Source: Rhodospirillales bacterium (lineage in GTDB: Bacteria > Pseudomonadota > Alphaproteobacteria > JAREAF01). Taken from it: 9,113 bases of DNA. Positions within the stretch are counted from its first letter, which is position 1. Each line of letters starts with the position of its first letter. Shown here piece by piece: positions 1-6,763 of this stretch. The stretch covers positions 1 to 9,113 of the forward strand of contig JAREAF010000084.1 of the NCBI GenBank assembly GCA_029240475.1, in the 5' to 3' direction. The notes under the pieces are model-generated. The model saw nothing but the letters and a program-made list of their open reading frames with translations. It made no database searches and was not told the DNA's origin. Position numbers and translations under genes: made by a program.

Positions 1-636
1 CCTGTCCGCCAGCTCGTGGTGGCGGCGGATCAGGGCATCGACCTCCGGCGCATTCATGTCCGCCTTCAGCTTCTCGATATCGATCTCCACATCCTTTGCG
101 ATCTCCAACACGGTCGCCTGGTCGAGGCTGCCCTTGTGGCTCATCATCGCGTCGTGGAGGGCGAGATACTTGCCTTGGACGCGGGCCGCGATGGCCGCGC
201 GCGAGGCGAAGACCGACTCCTCGCCCAGGATGGGGAACTCGATCAGCACCACGCGCACCGCGCTGTCTTCCGCAACCACCTCATCGACGCGCGGGGCCAC
301 AGCCTTGCAGTAGGGGCAGCGGTAATCGAAGAACTCGATCACCGCCGTTTCCGCCTTCGCATCGCCCTTCACATAGTCGGAGGGCAGGCTGTCGACATAG
401 TCATGCAGCTCCGCGATGGCGCCCTGCCGGGCCGTCTGCTCCGCCTGCTGCTGCCGGCGCTGGAGTTCGACCAGCGCGTCGCGAATGACCTCGGGATGGG
501 AGACCAGGTACTCGCGCACGGTCTGCTCGACCGCCTGCTTCTGCTCGGGCGTCAGCGCCTCCTCCGCGCCGGCCATGCCCGGAGCGGCGAACAGCAACAA
601 GGCGGCCATCCAGGGGCCAAGCCAGCTCGATCGCAT
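1..636 (-). CDS. DsbA/ScsC-family periplasmic thiol-disulfide oxidoreductase (partial, C-terminus outside window)
   Basis: Reading the minus strand from the ATG at 634-636 gives 212 uninterrupted codons that run off the window edge. Residues 1-24 form a Sec signal peptide (MRSSWLGPWMAALLLF, then AGA before EE), so the protein should be periplasmic. Residues 26-85 are helical, charged and Gln-rich (REYLVSHPEVIRDAL, LQRRQQQAEQ), like the N-terminal segment of ScsC/Com1-type DsbA proteins, which in Proteus ScsC mediates oligomerisation. The thioredoxin fold starts near residue 97 (AVIEFFDYRCPYC), with the redox pair C107 and C110 in CPYC. CPYC is found in DsbG and ScsC rather than classic DsbA (CPHC), so disulfide isomerase or copper-stress roles are as possible as oxidase. 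The cis-proline loop lies beyond the window. AAGGA at 647-651 sits 10 nt before the ATG. The M48 protease gene lies 130 bp upstream in the same direction. Confidence 0.93.
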   Translation of the reverse strand, partial: MRSSWLGPWMAALLLFAAPGMAGAEEALTPEQKQAVEQTVREYLVSHPEVIRDALVELQRRQQQAEQTARQGAIAELHDYVDSLPSDYVKGDAKAETAVIEFFDYRCPYCKAVAPRVDEVVAEDSAVRVVLIEFPILGEESVFASRAAIAARVQGKYLALHDAMMSHKGSLDQATVLEIAKDVEIDIEKLKADMNAPEVDALIRRHHELADR

Positions 637-688
637 GTGGCGAAAATCCTTCGTCAGGGGGCCCAGATCGTGAGCCCGGGAGGGCGCG

Positions 689-717
689 ATCATAGGCAAG
701 CCGGCCTGCCGCGACAA
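689..717 (-). promoter_or_regulatory. Candidate sigma70-type promoter for the dsbA-like gene, with a palindrome in its spacer
   Basis: On the minus strand, TTGTCG (712-717; 4 of 6 matches to TTGACA) is followed after exactly 17 bp by TATGAT (689-694; 5 of 6 matches to TATAAT). Transcription would begin near 682 and give a leader of about 45 nt before the ATG at 636. The spacer carries an imperfect palindrome at 695-710, GGCAAGCC/GGCCTGCC on the plus strand, with 7 of 8 pairs matching. The octamer CCTATGAT occurs twice on the minus strand (689-696 and 718-725). The promoter is inferred from motif matches only. It would let the dsbA-like gene be expressed separately from the M48 gene. Confidence 0.4.
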
Positions 718-752
718 ATCATAGGTGATGCTAGGGGGAGCGGGGTTGCGGA

Positions 753-774
753 ATGGTTAACGCCGCTTAACCAT
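753..774. promoter_or_regulatory. Perfect 8-bp inverted repeat of TTAACCAT (CtrA-like half-sites) spanning the M48 stop codon
   Basis: ATGGTTAA (753-760) and TTAACCAT (767-774) are exact reverse complements separated by six bases (CGCCGC). Each strand therefore reads TTAACCAT outward from the centre. The two TTAA cores are spaced N6, one base short of the TTAA-N7-TTAA CtrA consensus known from Caulobacter and relatives; TTAACCAT has also been described as a CtrA half-motif. The element covers the TAA stop of the M48 gene (767-769) and lies 117 bp upstream of the dsbA-like start. In RNA it could fold into a hairpin, but no T-tract follows in either direction, so an intrinsic terminator is unlikely. 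The CtrA reading is an inference. Confidence 0.35.
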
Positions 775-2125
775 CCTCGAGCCGCTTGGCCGTCCGCTTG
801 ATGTCCTGCGCCCTGAGCCAGGCGGGGCTGTTCTCGGGCAGCAGCCGCAAGGCCCGGTCCGCCTGGGCCTTGGCTTCGGTTGGATTGTTGCGGGCGAGGG
901 CCGATTCGCCCAGCGCCAACGCGGCCATGCCGATCTGATCGCTGCGTCCATAGGCGATCGCCAGGAGCCGCCATGCGAATCCGTTGCGCGGCTCGCGGCG
1001 CACCACCTCCTCGAGATGGGCCATGGCGGGCTTGGTCAGATCCGGCCGCTCGGTCTCGAGCTGGGCCTGCGCCAGGCCCAGCCGCAGCAGCGGTTCGGTC
1101 GGGTCGAGATCGACCGCGCGTTGATAGGAGTCCACCGATTCGGGAATGCGCCCGTTCTCGAACAGTATTTGCCCGCGCAGCTCATGGAAGTAGGCGTCCT
1201 CGGGGTGCTCGGCCAAGAGCTGGTCGAGCAGCGGCATGGCCTTCTTGAGGTCGGAGGCGCGGTAGTGGGCGATTGCCCGCGCGTAGCGGGCTTCGAGGCT
1301 TTGATCGGAATCGGGATAGCGGCGCAGCACGCGTCCGAGCGGCTCAAGAAAGCCGATCAGCTTGCCGACCATGCGTCCGTGGAAGGCCACCAGCTCCGGC
1401 GGCGCCGGCCTGTCGGAGTGGCGCGAGCGATTGACGAAGGCGTGGAGCGAATCGATGCGGTCCCGCGTCAAGGGGTGCGAGCGCAGGTAGGGGTCCTGGT
1501 TGTCCGGGAGCAGAGCCTCCTCGCCGGCGAGCACATCCATGAAGTTCAGGAGCCCGCGCGAGGAATAGCCCGCGCGCTCCAGATAGGAAACCCCCGCCTG
1601 GTCGGCCGCCGACTCCTGGGTGCGGCTGTATTGCAGCAGCGAGCGTTGCGCGATGGAGGATCCGCCGGTGATCACCGCCGCGCCGACATCGCCGCCGCCG
1701 ACCACCGCGGCGGCCGCGCCCAGCACCGTGGCGATGATCTGCTCGATGGTCGCGGTGCGCAGCGCCTCTTGCGTGCGGGCGAGGTGCCCGCCCGCGATGT
1801 GGCCGGTCTCGTGCGCGATCACGCCCATCACCTCGAGCGGATCCCTGCTGCGCATCAGCAGGCCGGAGTTGATGAAGATGTTCATCCCGCCGGCGACGAA
1901 GGCGTTCAGGCGGGTGTCGTCGATCAGATAGACCGAGATCGCCGAGGGATCGAGCCCCGCGGCGTGGAACAATGGCGTGGCGTAGATCCGGATGATATGT
2001 TCGATCTCCGCATCGCGGAGCAGGCGCACGCGGCCCTCCTGGGCGGCGGCCGGCGGCACCGAGCCTGCCAGCAGGCAGACTGCGAGCGCGAGTGATACGA
2101 TCCGGCTGCGCAGATGTGCGAGCAT
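767..2125 (-). CDS. BepA-like M48 family zinc metalloprotease with C-terminal TPR repeats
   Basis: This 452-residue exported protease probably cleaves misassembled outer-membrane proteins or aids their assembly, as E. coli BepA (YfgC) does. Residues 1-28 form a signal peptide (hydrophobic SLALAVCLLAG, AAA before QEG). The M48 domain spans about 35-235, with the HETGH zinc-binding motif at 105-109 (H105, H109, catalytic E106) and the third ligand in ESAAD (E171). SHPLTRDRI (216-224) matches the conserved histidine block that in BepA acts as an active-site switch. A Gly/Ala-rich hydrophobic stretch (127-155) separates the zinc motifs. Residues about 275-450 hold degenerate TPR helices, for example YARAIAHYRASDLKKAMPLL and IPESVDSYQRAVDLDPTEP, a likely substrate or BAM-docking surface. 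All catalytic residues are present and the length is near that of the family. No strong Shine-Dalgarno precedes the ATG; the signal peptide supports the start. Confidence 0.94.
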   Translation of the reverse strand: MLAHLRSRIVSLALAVCLLAGSVPPAAAQEGRVRLLRDAEIEHIIRIYATPLFHAAGLDPSAISVYLIDDTRLNAFVAGGMNIFINSGLLMRSRDPLEVMGVIAHETGHIAGGHLARTQEALRTATIEQIIATVLGAAAAVVGGGDVGAAVITGGSSIAQRSLLQYSRTQESAADQAGVSYLERAGYSSRGLLNFMDVLAGEEALLPDNQDPYLRSHPLTRDRIDSLHAFVNRSRHSDRPAPPELVAFHGRMVGKLIGFLEPLGRVLRRYPDSDQSLEARYARAIAHYRASDLKKAMPLLDQLLAEHPEDAYFHELRGQILFENGRIPESVDSYQRAVDLDPTEPLLRLGLAQAQLETERPDLTKPAMAHLEEVVRREPRNGFAWRLLAIAYGRSDQIGMAALALGESALARNNPTEAKAQADRALRLLPENSPAWLRAQDIKRTAKRLEDG

Positions 2126-2298
2126 GACGAGTCCGGTCCGGTTACTGCTGCCTACGCGACCTTCGACGGCGGTTCAGCCTGATATAGTGCGTCTCTGCGA
2201 CATACGCACGGCGCGCTTCCCCGCGGCGAGCGCACGGGTGAGTCTGCGCCCTTGTTCATCGCCGGCAGTCTAGCCATTCAAGCAAGGAGAAGCGAGCG
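2126..2298. promoter_or_regulatory. Divergent intergenic region between the M48 protease and aminotransferase genes
   Basis: This 173-bp gap must hold the promoters of two divergent genes. The best plus-strand candidate is an extended -10 element, TG at 2180-2181 followed by TATAGT at 2183-2188 (5 of 6 matches), without a convincing -35. It would give the aminotransferase a leader of about 105 nt. On the other strand the same AT-rich island reads ACTATATC, a weaker -10 candidate for the M48 gene, so the two promoters may overlap. The aminotransferase has a strong Shine-Dalgarno, AAGGAGA at 2284-2290, 8 nt before its ATG. I see no other gene here. Confidence 0.4.
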
Positions 2299-3456
2299 AT
2301 GGCGCTGAAGCTCTCGAAGCGCGGGCGCGTCGACCCGTTCATCGCGCTCGACGTGCTGCGCATGGCCAATGAGCGCGCCATGGCCGGTGGGGAGGTGCTG
2401 CATCTGGAGATCGGGCAGCCGGGCGGCGGCACTCCCCATGCGGTGATCGAGGCGGCCAAGCGCGCGCTCGACGCCCATGCCATCGGCTATACCGAGGCGC
2501 TCGGCGTGCCCGAGCTGCGGCACCGGGTCGCGCTGCATTACCGCGAACGCTACGGAGTGGAGCTCGATTGGCGGAGGGTGGCCATCACCGCGGGCTCATC
2601 GGCGGCGTTCCTCCTGTCCTTCCTGGCGGCCTTCGACGCGAGCGACCGCGTCGCGCTGGCGAGCCCCAGCTACCCGGCCTATCGCAACATTCTCTCCTCT
2701 CTCGGCATCGCTCCGGTCGACCTCCCCGCGCGGGCGGAAGACCGCTACCAGCCGACGCCGGAGCTGCTGGATCGCGAGGGCGGCAAGCTGGACGGGCTGA
2801 TCGTCGCCCATCCCTCCAACCCGACCGGCTCGATGCTCTCGGCCGAGGAGCTGGGTGCGCTCTGCCGCCATTGCCGCGAGCGCGGCATCCGCATGATCTC
2901 CGACGAGATCTATCACGGCATCGTCTTCGGGCATGAGCCGGTGACGGCGCTCGCCTTGGACGAGGAGGCGATCGTCATCAACAGCTTCTCCAAGTATTTC
3001 TCGATGACCGGCTGGCGGCTGGGCTGGGCGGTTCTGCCCGAATCGCTGGTGCGGACGGTCGAGTGCCTGGCGCAAAGCCTCTTCATCTCGCCGCCGACGC
3101 TCTCGCAGCTGGCCGCGCTCGCGGCCTTCGACGCCCGTGCGGAGCTGGATGCGAAGGTCGATCTCTACCGCCGCAACCGCGACCTCCTGATCCGGCGCCT
3201 GCCCGAGGCGGGCATCCGCCGTTTCCTGCCGCCCGAGGGCGCGTTCTACCTTTACGCGGACGTGTCGGACATCAGCAACGACAGCGAGGCGCTCTGCCTG
3301 AGGCTGCTCGCCGAGACCGGTGTGGCGCTGACGCCCGGCACGGATTTCGACCGCGCGCGCGGCCATGCGACCGTGCGCATCTCCTTCGCCGGGCCGGAGG
3401 CGGTGATCGCCGAGGCGCTCAACCGGCTGGCGGCGTGGCGTCAGGCGGCGGGGTAG
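2299..3456 (+). CDS. Class I/II PLP-dependent aminotransferase (aspartate aminotransferase-like)
   Basis: This 385-residue cytosolic enzyme has fold-type I aminotransferase motifs in the expected order. EIGQPGGGTP (37-46) and the AIGYTEALGVPELR block (61-74) form the N-terminal substrate-loop region. AGSSAAF (98-104) is the phosphate-binding turn. Next come HPSNPTGSM (171-179, with the conserved N174) and SDEIYHGIVFG (201-211, D202 for the pyridine nitrogen, Y205 for the PLP oxygen). SFSKYFSMTGWRLGW (229-243) carries the Schiff-base lysine K232. Near the C-terminus R360 in VRISFAG is positioned to bind the substrate carboxylate. The length is normal and nothing key is missing. Substrate choice cannot be read from the sequence, so aspC or another specific name would be a guess. 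The ATG is supported by AAGGAGA 8 nt upstream. The gene is monocistronic and converges on rne. Confidence 0.93.
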   Translation: MALKLSKRGRVDPFIALDVLRMANERAMAGGEVLHLEIGQPGGGTPHAVIEAAKRALDAHAIGYTEALGVPELRHRVALHYRERYGVELDWRRVAITAGSSAAFLLSFLAAFDASDRVALASPSYPAYRNILSSLGIAPVDLPARAEDRYQPTPELLDREGGKLDGLIVAHPSNPTGSMLSAEELGALCRHCRERGIRMISDEIYHGIVFGHEPVTALALDEEAIVINSFSKYFSMTGWRLGWAVLPESLVRTVECLAQSLFISPPTLSQLAALAAFDARAELDAKVDLYRRNRDLLIRRLPEAGIRRFLPPEGAFYLYADVSDISNDSEALCLRLLAETGVALTPGTDFDRARGHATVRISFAGPEAVIAEALNRLAAWRQAAG

Positions 3457-3463
3457 GGCGGGA

Positions 3464-3496
3464 GGAGCAGGACTGCTCCGGTCAGCCGCGCTGACC
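3464..3496 (+). terminator. Two abutting perfect hairpins after the aminotransferase gene (putative terminator)
   Basis: Seven bases after the TAG stop, GGAGCAG (3464-3470) pairs with CTGCTCC (3473-3479). Directly abutting it, GGTCAGC (3480-3486) pairs with GCTGACC (3490-3496) around a CGC loop. Both stems are perfect over 7 bp. No run of T follows on either strand, so this is not a textbook intrinsic terminator. Stable stems in a convergent gap could still stop or protect transcripts from both sides. The structure is seen directly; its function is inferred. Confidence 0.45.
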
Positions 3497-3556
3497 CCGT
3501 ACCCCGACCCAGCTCGCTCGCGCTCGCCGACCTCTCTCTTCCTGACGGGAGAGGTT
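3497..3556. repeat. Candidate dispersed intergenic repeat element with a hairpin end
   Basis: Read on the minus strand, this stretch starts CAACCTCTCCCGTCAGG, continues with GAGAGAGGTCGGCGAGCG and GAGCGAGCTGGGTCGGGG, and ends near GTACGGGG. Short elements with this pattern (CCTCTCCC, loop, GAGAGG, then a GCGAGC / GAGCTGGGT / GGGG tail) recur between genes in many alphaproteobacterial genomes. The hairpin pairs 3530-3536 (ACCTCTC) with 3549-3555 (GAGAGGT), extended by one T-G and one C-G pair. On the rne strand it begins 9 nt after the stop codon and could shield or end the rne transcript. Only one copy lies in this window, so calling it a repeat rests on recognition. Confidence 0.45.
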
Positions 3557-3564
3557 GAAGCCCT

Positions 3565-6366
3565 CTATTCCAGCACTCTCTGCCACCAGCCGCGGCGGCG
3601 CGGGCGATCCGCCTGCTCCTCGTCCGTTGATGCAGGAGCATGCCGCTCCACCCGTTCCGGCTCGGGCGCGCGCTCAGCCGGCATCGGTTCCGGCTGGGAC
3701 GAGGGCGCAGACGGCTCCTCGTACCGATGCTCGACGGCAGCCGGGGCCGGCTCGGGCCAGGGATGCTCGGCGATTTCCGGCGCGGACGGCGTGCGATCCG
3801 GCTCCTCGGCCCTGGGAAGCTCGGGCTCGGACGGGTGCGGCAGAACTTCGCGCTCGCTTTCCTCGCCGTCGCCGGGTTCATCGCCGGTGTCTGCCGGCTC
3901 GCCTTCCGCGGCAAAGGACGCCCCAGCGTCCGGCTGGCCCGGCTCGCCGCGGCGCCGACGACGGCCGCCGCGCTTTCCGCGGCGGCGGCGCTTGCGCTGT
4001 TCCTGCGCGGCTGCGGCTGCCGATCCGGCCTCCGCACCGGCCTCGCCCTCCTCGGCGGCGTCCGTGTCGGACTCCTCTTCGCCTTCCTCGGCCGACCCGT
4101 TGGCGGCGCGCGCCTCGGGCCGCGGCTCGGCGGCTTTCTCGCCGCGACGACGACGGCGGCGCGAACGCCGGCGCCGCCGCTCCTCGCCGTTCTCGCTCTC
4201 CTCGACGCGCGACTCGGCGACCTCCTCGGCCTCGGCTTCCGCTTCGGTCTCCTCGACCTCGTCCTCCTCCTCCTCCAGCGCAGGCGCGTCGATGTAGCGC
4301 GCCTCCGGGCTGATCGGCTGCGGCCGGTCGTCCTCCGGCGAGCGCAGGCGGGTCCGTTCCATCCGGAAGTCCGGGGGGATCAGGCTGTCGTCCGCCGCAA
4401 GGAGGATCCGCAGGCCGTAGCGCTGCTCGATGGCGGTCAAGGCCTCGCGCTTCTGGTTGAGGATGTAGAGGGCGACCGCCGTGGGCGCCGCGACCGTCAC
4501 CTCGGAGCTGCGCTTGCGGATCCCTTCCTCCTCGAAGGCGCGCAGGAGATGCAGCGCGGTCGACTCGGTCGAGCGCACATGGCCGGTGCCGCCGCAATGC
4601 CGGCAGACAACCGTGCTGGTCTCGATGAGGCTGGGCCTGAGGCGTTGGCGCGACATCTCCAGAAGGCCGAAATGGCTGATGCGGCCCATCTGGATTCGCG
4701 CGCGGTCGTTCTTCAGCGCCTCTTTCAGCCGCCGCTCGACTTGGTTGTTGTGGCGCTGGTCCTCCATGTCGATGAAGTCGATGACGACCAGCCCGGCCAG
4801 ATCGCGCAGGCGGAGCTGCCGCGCGATCTCGTCCGAGGCCTCGAGGTTGGTCTTGAGCGCGGTCTCCTCGATGTGCCGCTCGCGCGTGGCGCGGCCGGAG
4901 TTCACGTCGATCGCAACCAATGCCTCGGTCTGGTTGAGGACGATGTAGCCGCCCGACCGCAGCTGGACCACCGGCTGGTGGATCGCGTCGATCTGCGTCT
5001 CGACCTGGTAGCGGTGGAAGAGGGGGACCGTCGCGTCCTTGTAGAGCTGCACGCGCTTGGCATGGCTCGGCGTCAGCATCTTCATGAAGGCTTTGGCCGA
5101 CTTGTAGCCTTCATCACCCTCGACGAGGACGTCCTCGATGTCCTTCGAATAGAGGTCGCGGATGGAGCGCTTGATGAGGTTGGCTTCCTCATAGACCAGC
5201 GCCGGCGCGGTCGAGCGGAGCGTGAGCTCCCGGATCTCGTCCCAGAGCCGCAGCAGATATTCGTAGTCGCGCTTGATCTCGGCCTTGCTGCGCTCGCTGC
5301 CGGCGGTGCGGACGATGACCGCGATCCCGTCCGGGATCTCCAGCTCGTCGATGATCGACTTCAGGCGCTTGCGGTCGTTCGGATTGGTGATCTTGCGGCT
5401 GATGCCGCCGCCGCGCGGCGTGTTGGGCATCAGCACGCAATAGCGGCCCGCCAGCGACAGATAGGTGGTCAGCGCCGCGCCCTTGTTGCCGCGCTCCTCC
5501 TTGGTGACCTGCACCAGCATGATCTGCCGACGCTTGATCACCTCCTGGATCTTGTAGCGGCGGATCTGACGCGCGCGGCGGCGGCGTCCCTCCTCCAGCT
5601 CGTCGGTCACGATGGTGTCGGCCGCGGCGACCGGCTCCCCGCCGATCTCGGCGATCTCGCTCACCGCCGGCACCTCGGCCACGGTGTTCTGCACGGGCTC
5701 GACCGCCTCCTCGACCGTGTCGATGAGCTCGGCCCGTGGCCTCTCCGCCAGGTCCGGAGACGGCTCCGCCGGCTCGAACAGCGAGATCGGCTCGCTCGAG
5801 ACCGACCAGCTCTCCCCCATCACCAGCGGCAGCGCGTCCCGGGGGCGCGAGTCGGGCTCGGACACCGGCTCGGGCGCCCGATCGCCGGGGCCCTCCGGCT
5901 CCGTTTGCGCCGCGGGCTCCTCGCCGGCCACCGACAGCAGCTCGGCTTCGACGGCACCGAAGGAGGCGTCGACCGGATCGATCGGCTCCTCGACGGCGCC
6001 CGGCATCCGCGGCTCGTGCGTCCGCGAGCCCCGCGACCGGCGCCTCGGCCGTTCCGACTCGCCGTCCTCCTCGCCGTCGTCACGGTCCAACTCGGCCAGC
6101 AGCGCTTCGCGGTCCGCGATCGGAATCCGGTAATAGTCGGGATGGATTTCGCTGAAGGCCAGGAAGCCGTGGCGGTTTCCGCCATAGTCGACGAAGGCGG
6201 CTTGCAGCGAGGGCTCGACCCTCGTCACCTTCGCCAGATAGATATTTCCCTTGAGCGGCTTCTTCGCCGCGATCTCGAAATCAAATTCCTCGAGACGATG
6301 ACCATCCACCACCGCGACCCGTGTCTCTTCCGGGTGGGTGGCATCGATCAACATACGTTTCGCCAT
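3565..6366 (-). CDS. rne: Ribonuclease E (alphaproteobacterial type, acidic S1 insert, GWW tail)
   Basis: This 933-residue endoribonuclease is the degradosome scaffold. The chosen start, MAKRMLIDATHPEETRV, aligns with E. coli MKRMLINATQQEELRV and has GGAGA (6376-6380) 9 nt upstream; an ATG ten codons earlier (6396) adds residues not seen in the family. The S1 domain begins near residue 38 (KGNIYLAKVTRVEPSLQAAFVDYGG). An acidic, low-complexity insert (about 84-268) interrupts it before VTKEERGNKGAALTTY. The catalytic aspartates are D487 (AIDVNSG) and D530 (VVIDFIDM), spaced 43 residues as E. coli D303 and D346 are. The zinc-link cysteines are C588 and C591 (CRHC). After about residue 670 the tail is disordered: an acidic stretch, Arg-rich blocks at 730-742 and 791-808 that probably bind RNA, more acidic sequence, and GWWQR at 926-930. 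A GWW tail is known to bind PNPase in Caulobacter RNase E. Confidence 0.97.
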   Translation of the reverse strand: MAKRMLIDATHPEETRVAVVDGHRLEEFDFEIAAKKPLKGNIYLAKVTRVEPSLQAAFVDYGGNRHGFLAFSEIHPDYYRIPIADREALLAELDRDDGEEDGESERPRRRSRGSRTHEPRMPGAVEEPIDPVDASFGAVEAELLSVAGEEPAAQTEPEGPGDRAPEPVSEPDSRPRDALPLVMGESWSVSSEPISLFEPAEPSPDLAERPRAELIDTVEEAVEPVQNTVAEVPAVSEIAEIGGEPVAAADTIVTDELEEGRRRRARQIRRYKIQEVIKRRQIMLVQVTKEERGNKGAALTTYLSLAGRYCVLMPNTPRGGGISRKITNPNDRKRLKSIIDELEIPDGIAVIVRTAGSERSKAEIKRDYEYLLRLWDEIRELTLRSTAPALVYEEANLIKRSIRDLYSKDIEDVLVEGDEGYKSAKAFMKMLTPSHAKRVQLYKDATVPLFHRYQVETQIDAIHQPVVQLRSGGYIVLNQTEALVAIDVNSGRATRERHIEETALKTNLEASDEIARQLRLRDLAGLVVIDFIDMEDQRHNNQVERRLKEALKNDRARIQMGRISHFGLLEMSRQRLRPSLIETSTVVCRHCGGTGHVRSTESTALHLLRAFEEEGIRKRSSEVTVAAPTAVALYILNQKREALTAIEQRYGLRILLAADDSLIPPDFRMERTRLRSPEDDRPQPISPEARYIDAPALEEEEDEVEETEAEAEAEEVAESRVEESENGEERRRRRSRRRRRRGEKAAEPRPEARAANGSAEEGEEESDTDAAEEGEAGAEAGSAAAAAQEQRKRRRRGKRGGRRRRRGEPGQPDAGASFAAEGEPADTGDEPGDGEESEREVLPHPSEPELPRAEEPDRTPSAPEIAEHPWPEPAPAAVEHRYEEPSAPSSQPEPMPAERAPEPERVERHAPASTDEEQADRPRRRGWWQRVLE

Positions 6367-6757
6367 TATGCAGAATCTCCATATCGCGGCCGGCAAGGCG
6401 CGCCCGTGGCGCGACCTGCGGCGCGATGTTGTTTGCGAGTGGTTCGGTGAGCGTCATGCGCTTCCCGGAGTTAGGCGCGCCACGGGCGGAGGGTTCATCG
6501 GCCCTCCAATCCGGCGGCGCGCCGGTATGCGATTGCCTCCGGGGCGGCGCAAATGCTCGGACCAGCCGAGCCTTCTGGCGCGTGCCGAAGACGTAAACTC
6601 CTCCTGGCCACGGGGAGAGTCATTGCCGACCCAAGAACGCCCGGCCTGCCCGCATTCCTTCGGAACGCGCGGCGGCGGCCCGGCTCGAACCCTTGCTGAT
6701 CGGCACCTGCGGCGGGGCAAGAAACCCCGTTGCGCAGCCGCCCGTGGACGGTTCGGA
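6367..6757 (-). promoter_or_regulatory. Long structured 5' leader of rne (putative autoregulatory UTR)
   Basis: If the promoter at 6764-6792 is right, rne has a leader of about 390 nt, close to the roughly 360-nt leader through which E. coli RNase E cleaves and controls its own mRNA. In minus-strand RNA order, hairpins are visible at 6713-6729 (5 bp), 6652-6668 (7 bp including a G-U pair possible only on this strand), 6555-6571 (6 bp), 6511-6525 (6 bp, loop GCG) and 6488-6507 (6 bp). A perfect 13-bp stem then joins 6401-6413 with 6476-6488 and closes a 62-nt loop about 35 nt before the start codon. A second segment, 6738-6747, can instead pair over 10 bp with 6480-6489. No credible ORF, tRNA or known riboswitch is seen. 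Autoregulation is an inference. Confidence 0.45.
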
Positions 6758-6763
6758 AGCTGC

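Noticed and set aside
1016..2095. A 359-codon plus-strand ORF inside the M48 protease gene
   Set aside because: It is antisense to a protein with intact HETGH and ESAAD motifs and shows no family features.
6367..6396. Upstream ATG (6396) for RNase E
   Set aside because: The ten added residues are absent from the family, and GGAGA is correctly spaced only for the ATG at 6366.
3640..6450. A 936-codon plus-strand ORF covering almost all of rne on the opposite strand
   Set aside because: It mirrors the codon phase of the clear RNase E gene, is Leu/Arg-rich low-complexity sequence with no recognisable domain, and arises from GC bias.
6436..6454. Mirror-symmetric GCGAGTGG-TTC-GGTGAGCG
   Set aside because: This is mirror symmetry, not an inverted complement, so it neither folds nor offers a dimeric protein site.
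6683..6692. GGCTCGAACC-like sequence resembling a tRNA T-arm
   Set aside because: The flanking bases do not form a T-stem, and no acceptor, D or anticodon arm is found on either strand.
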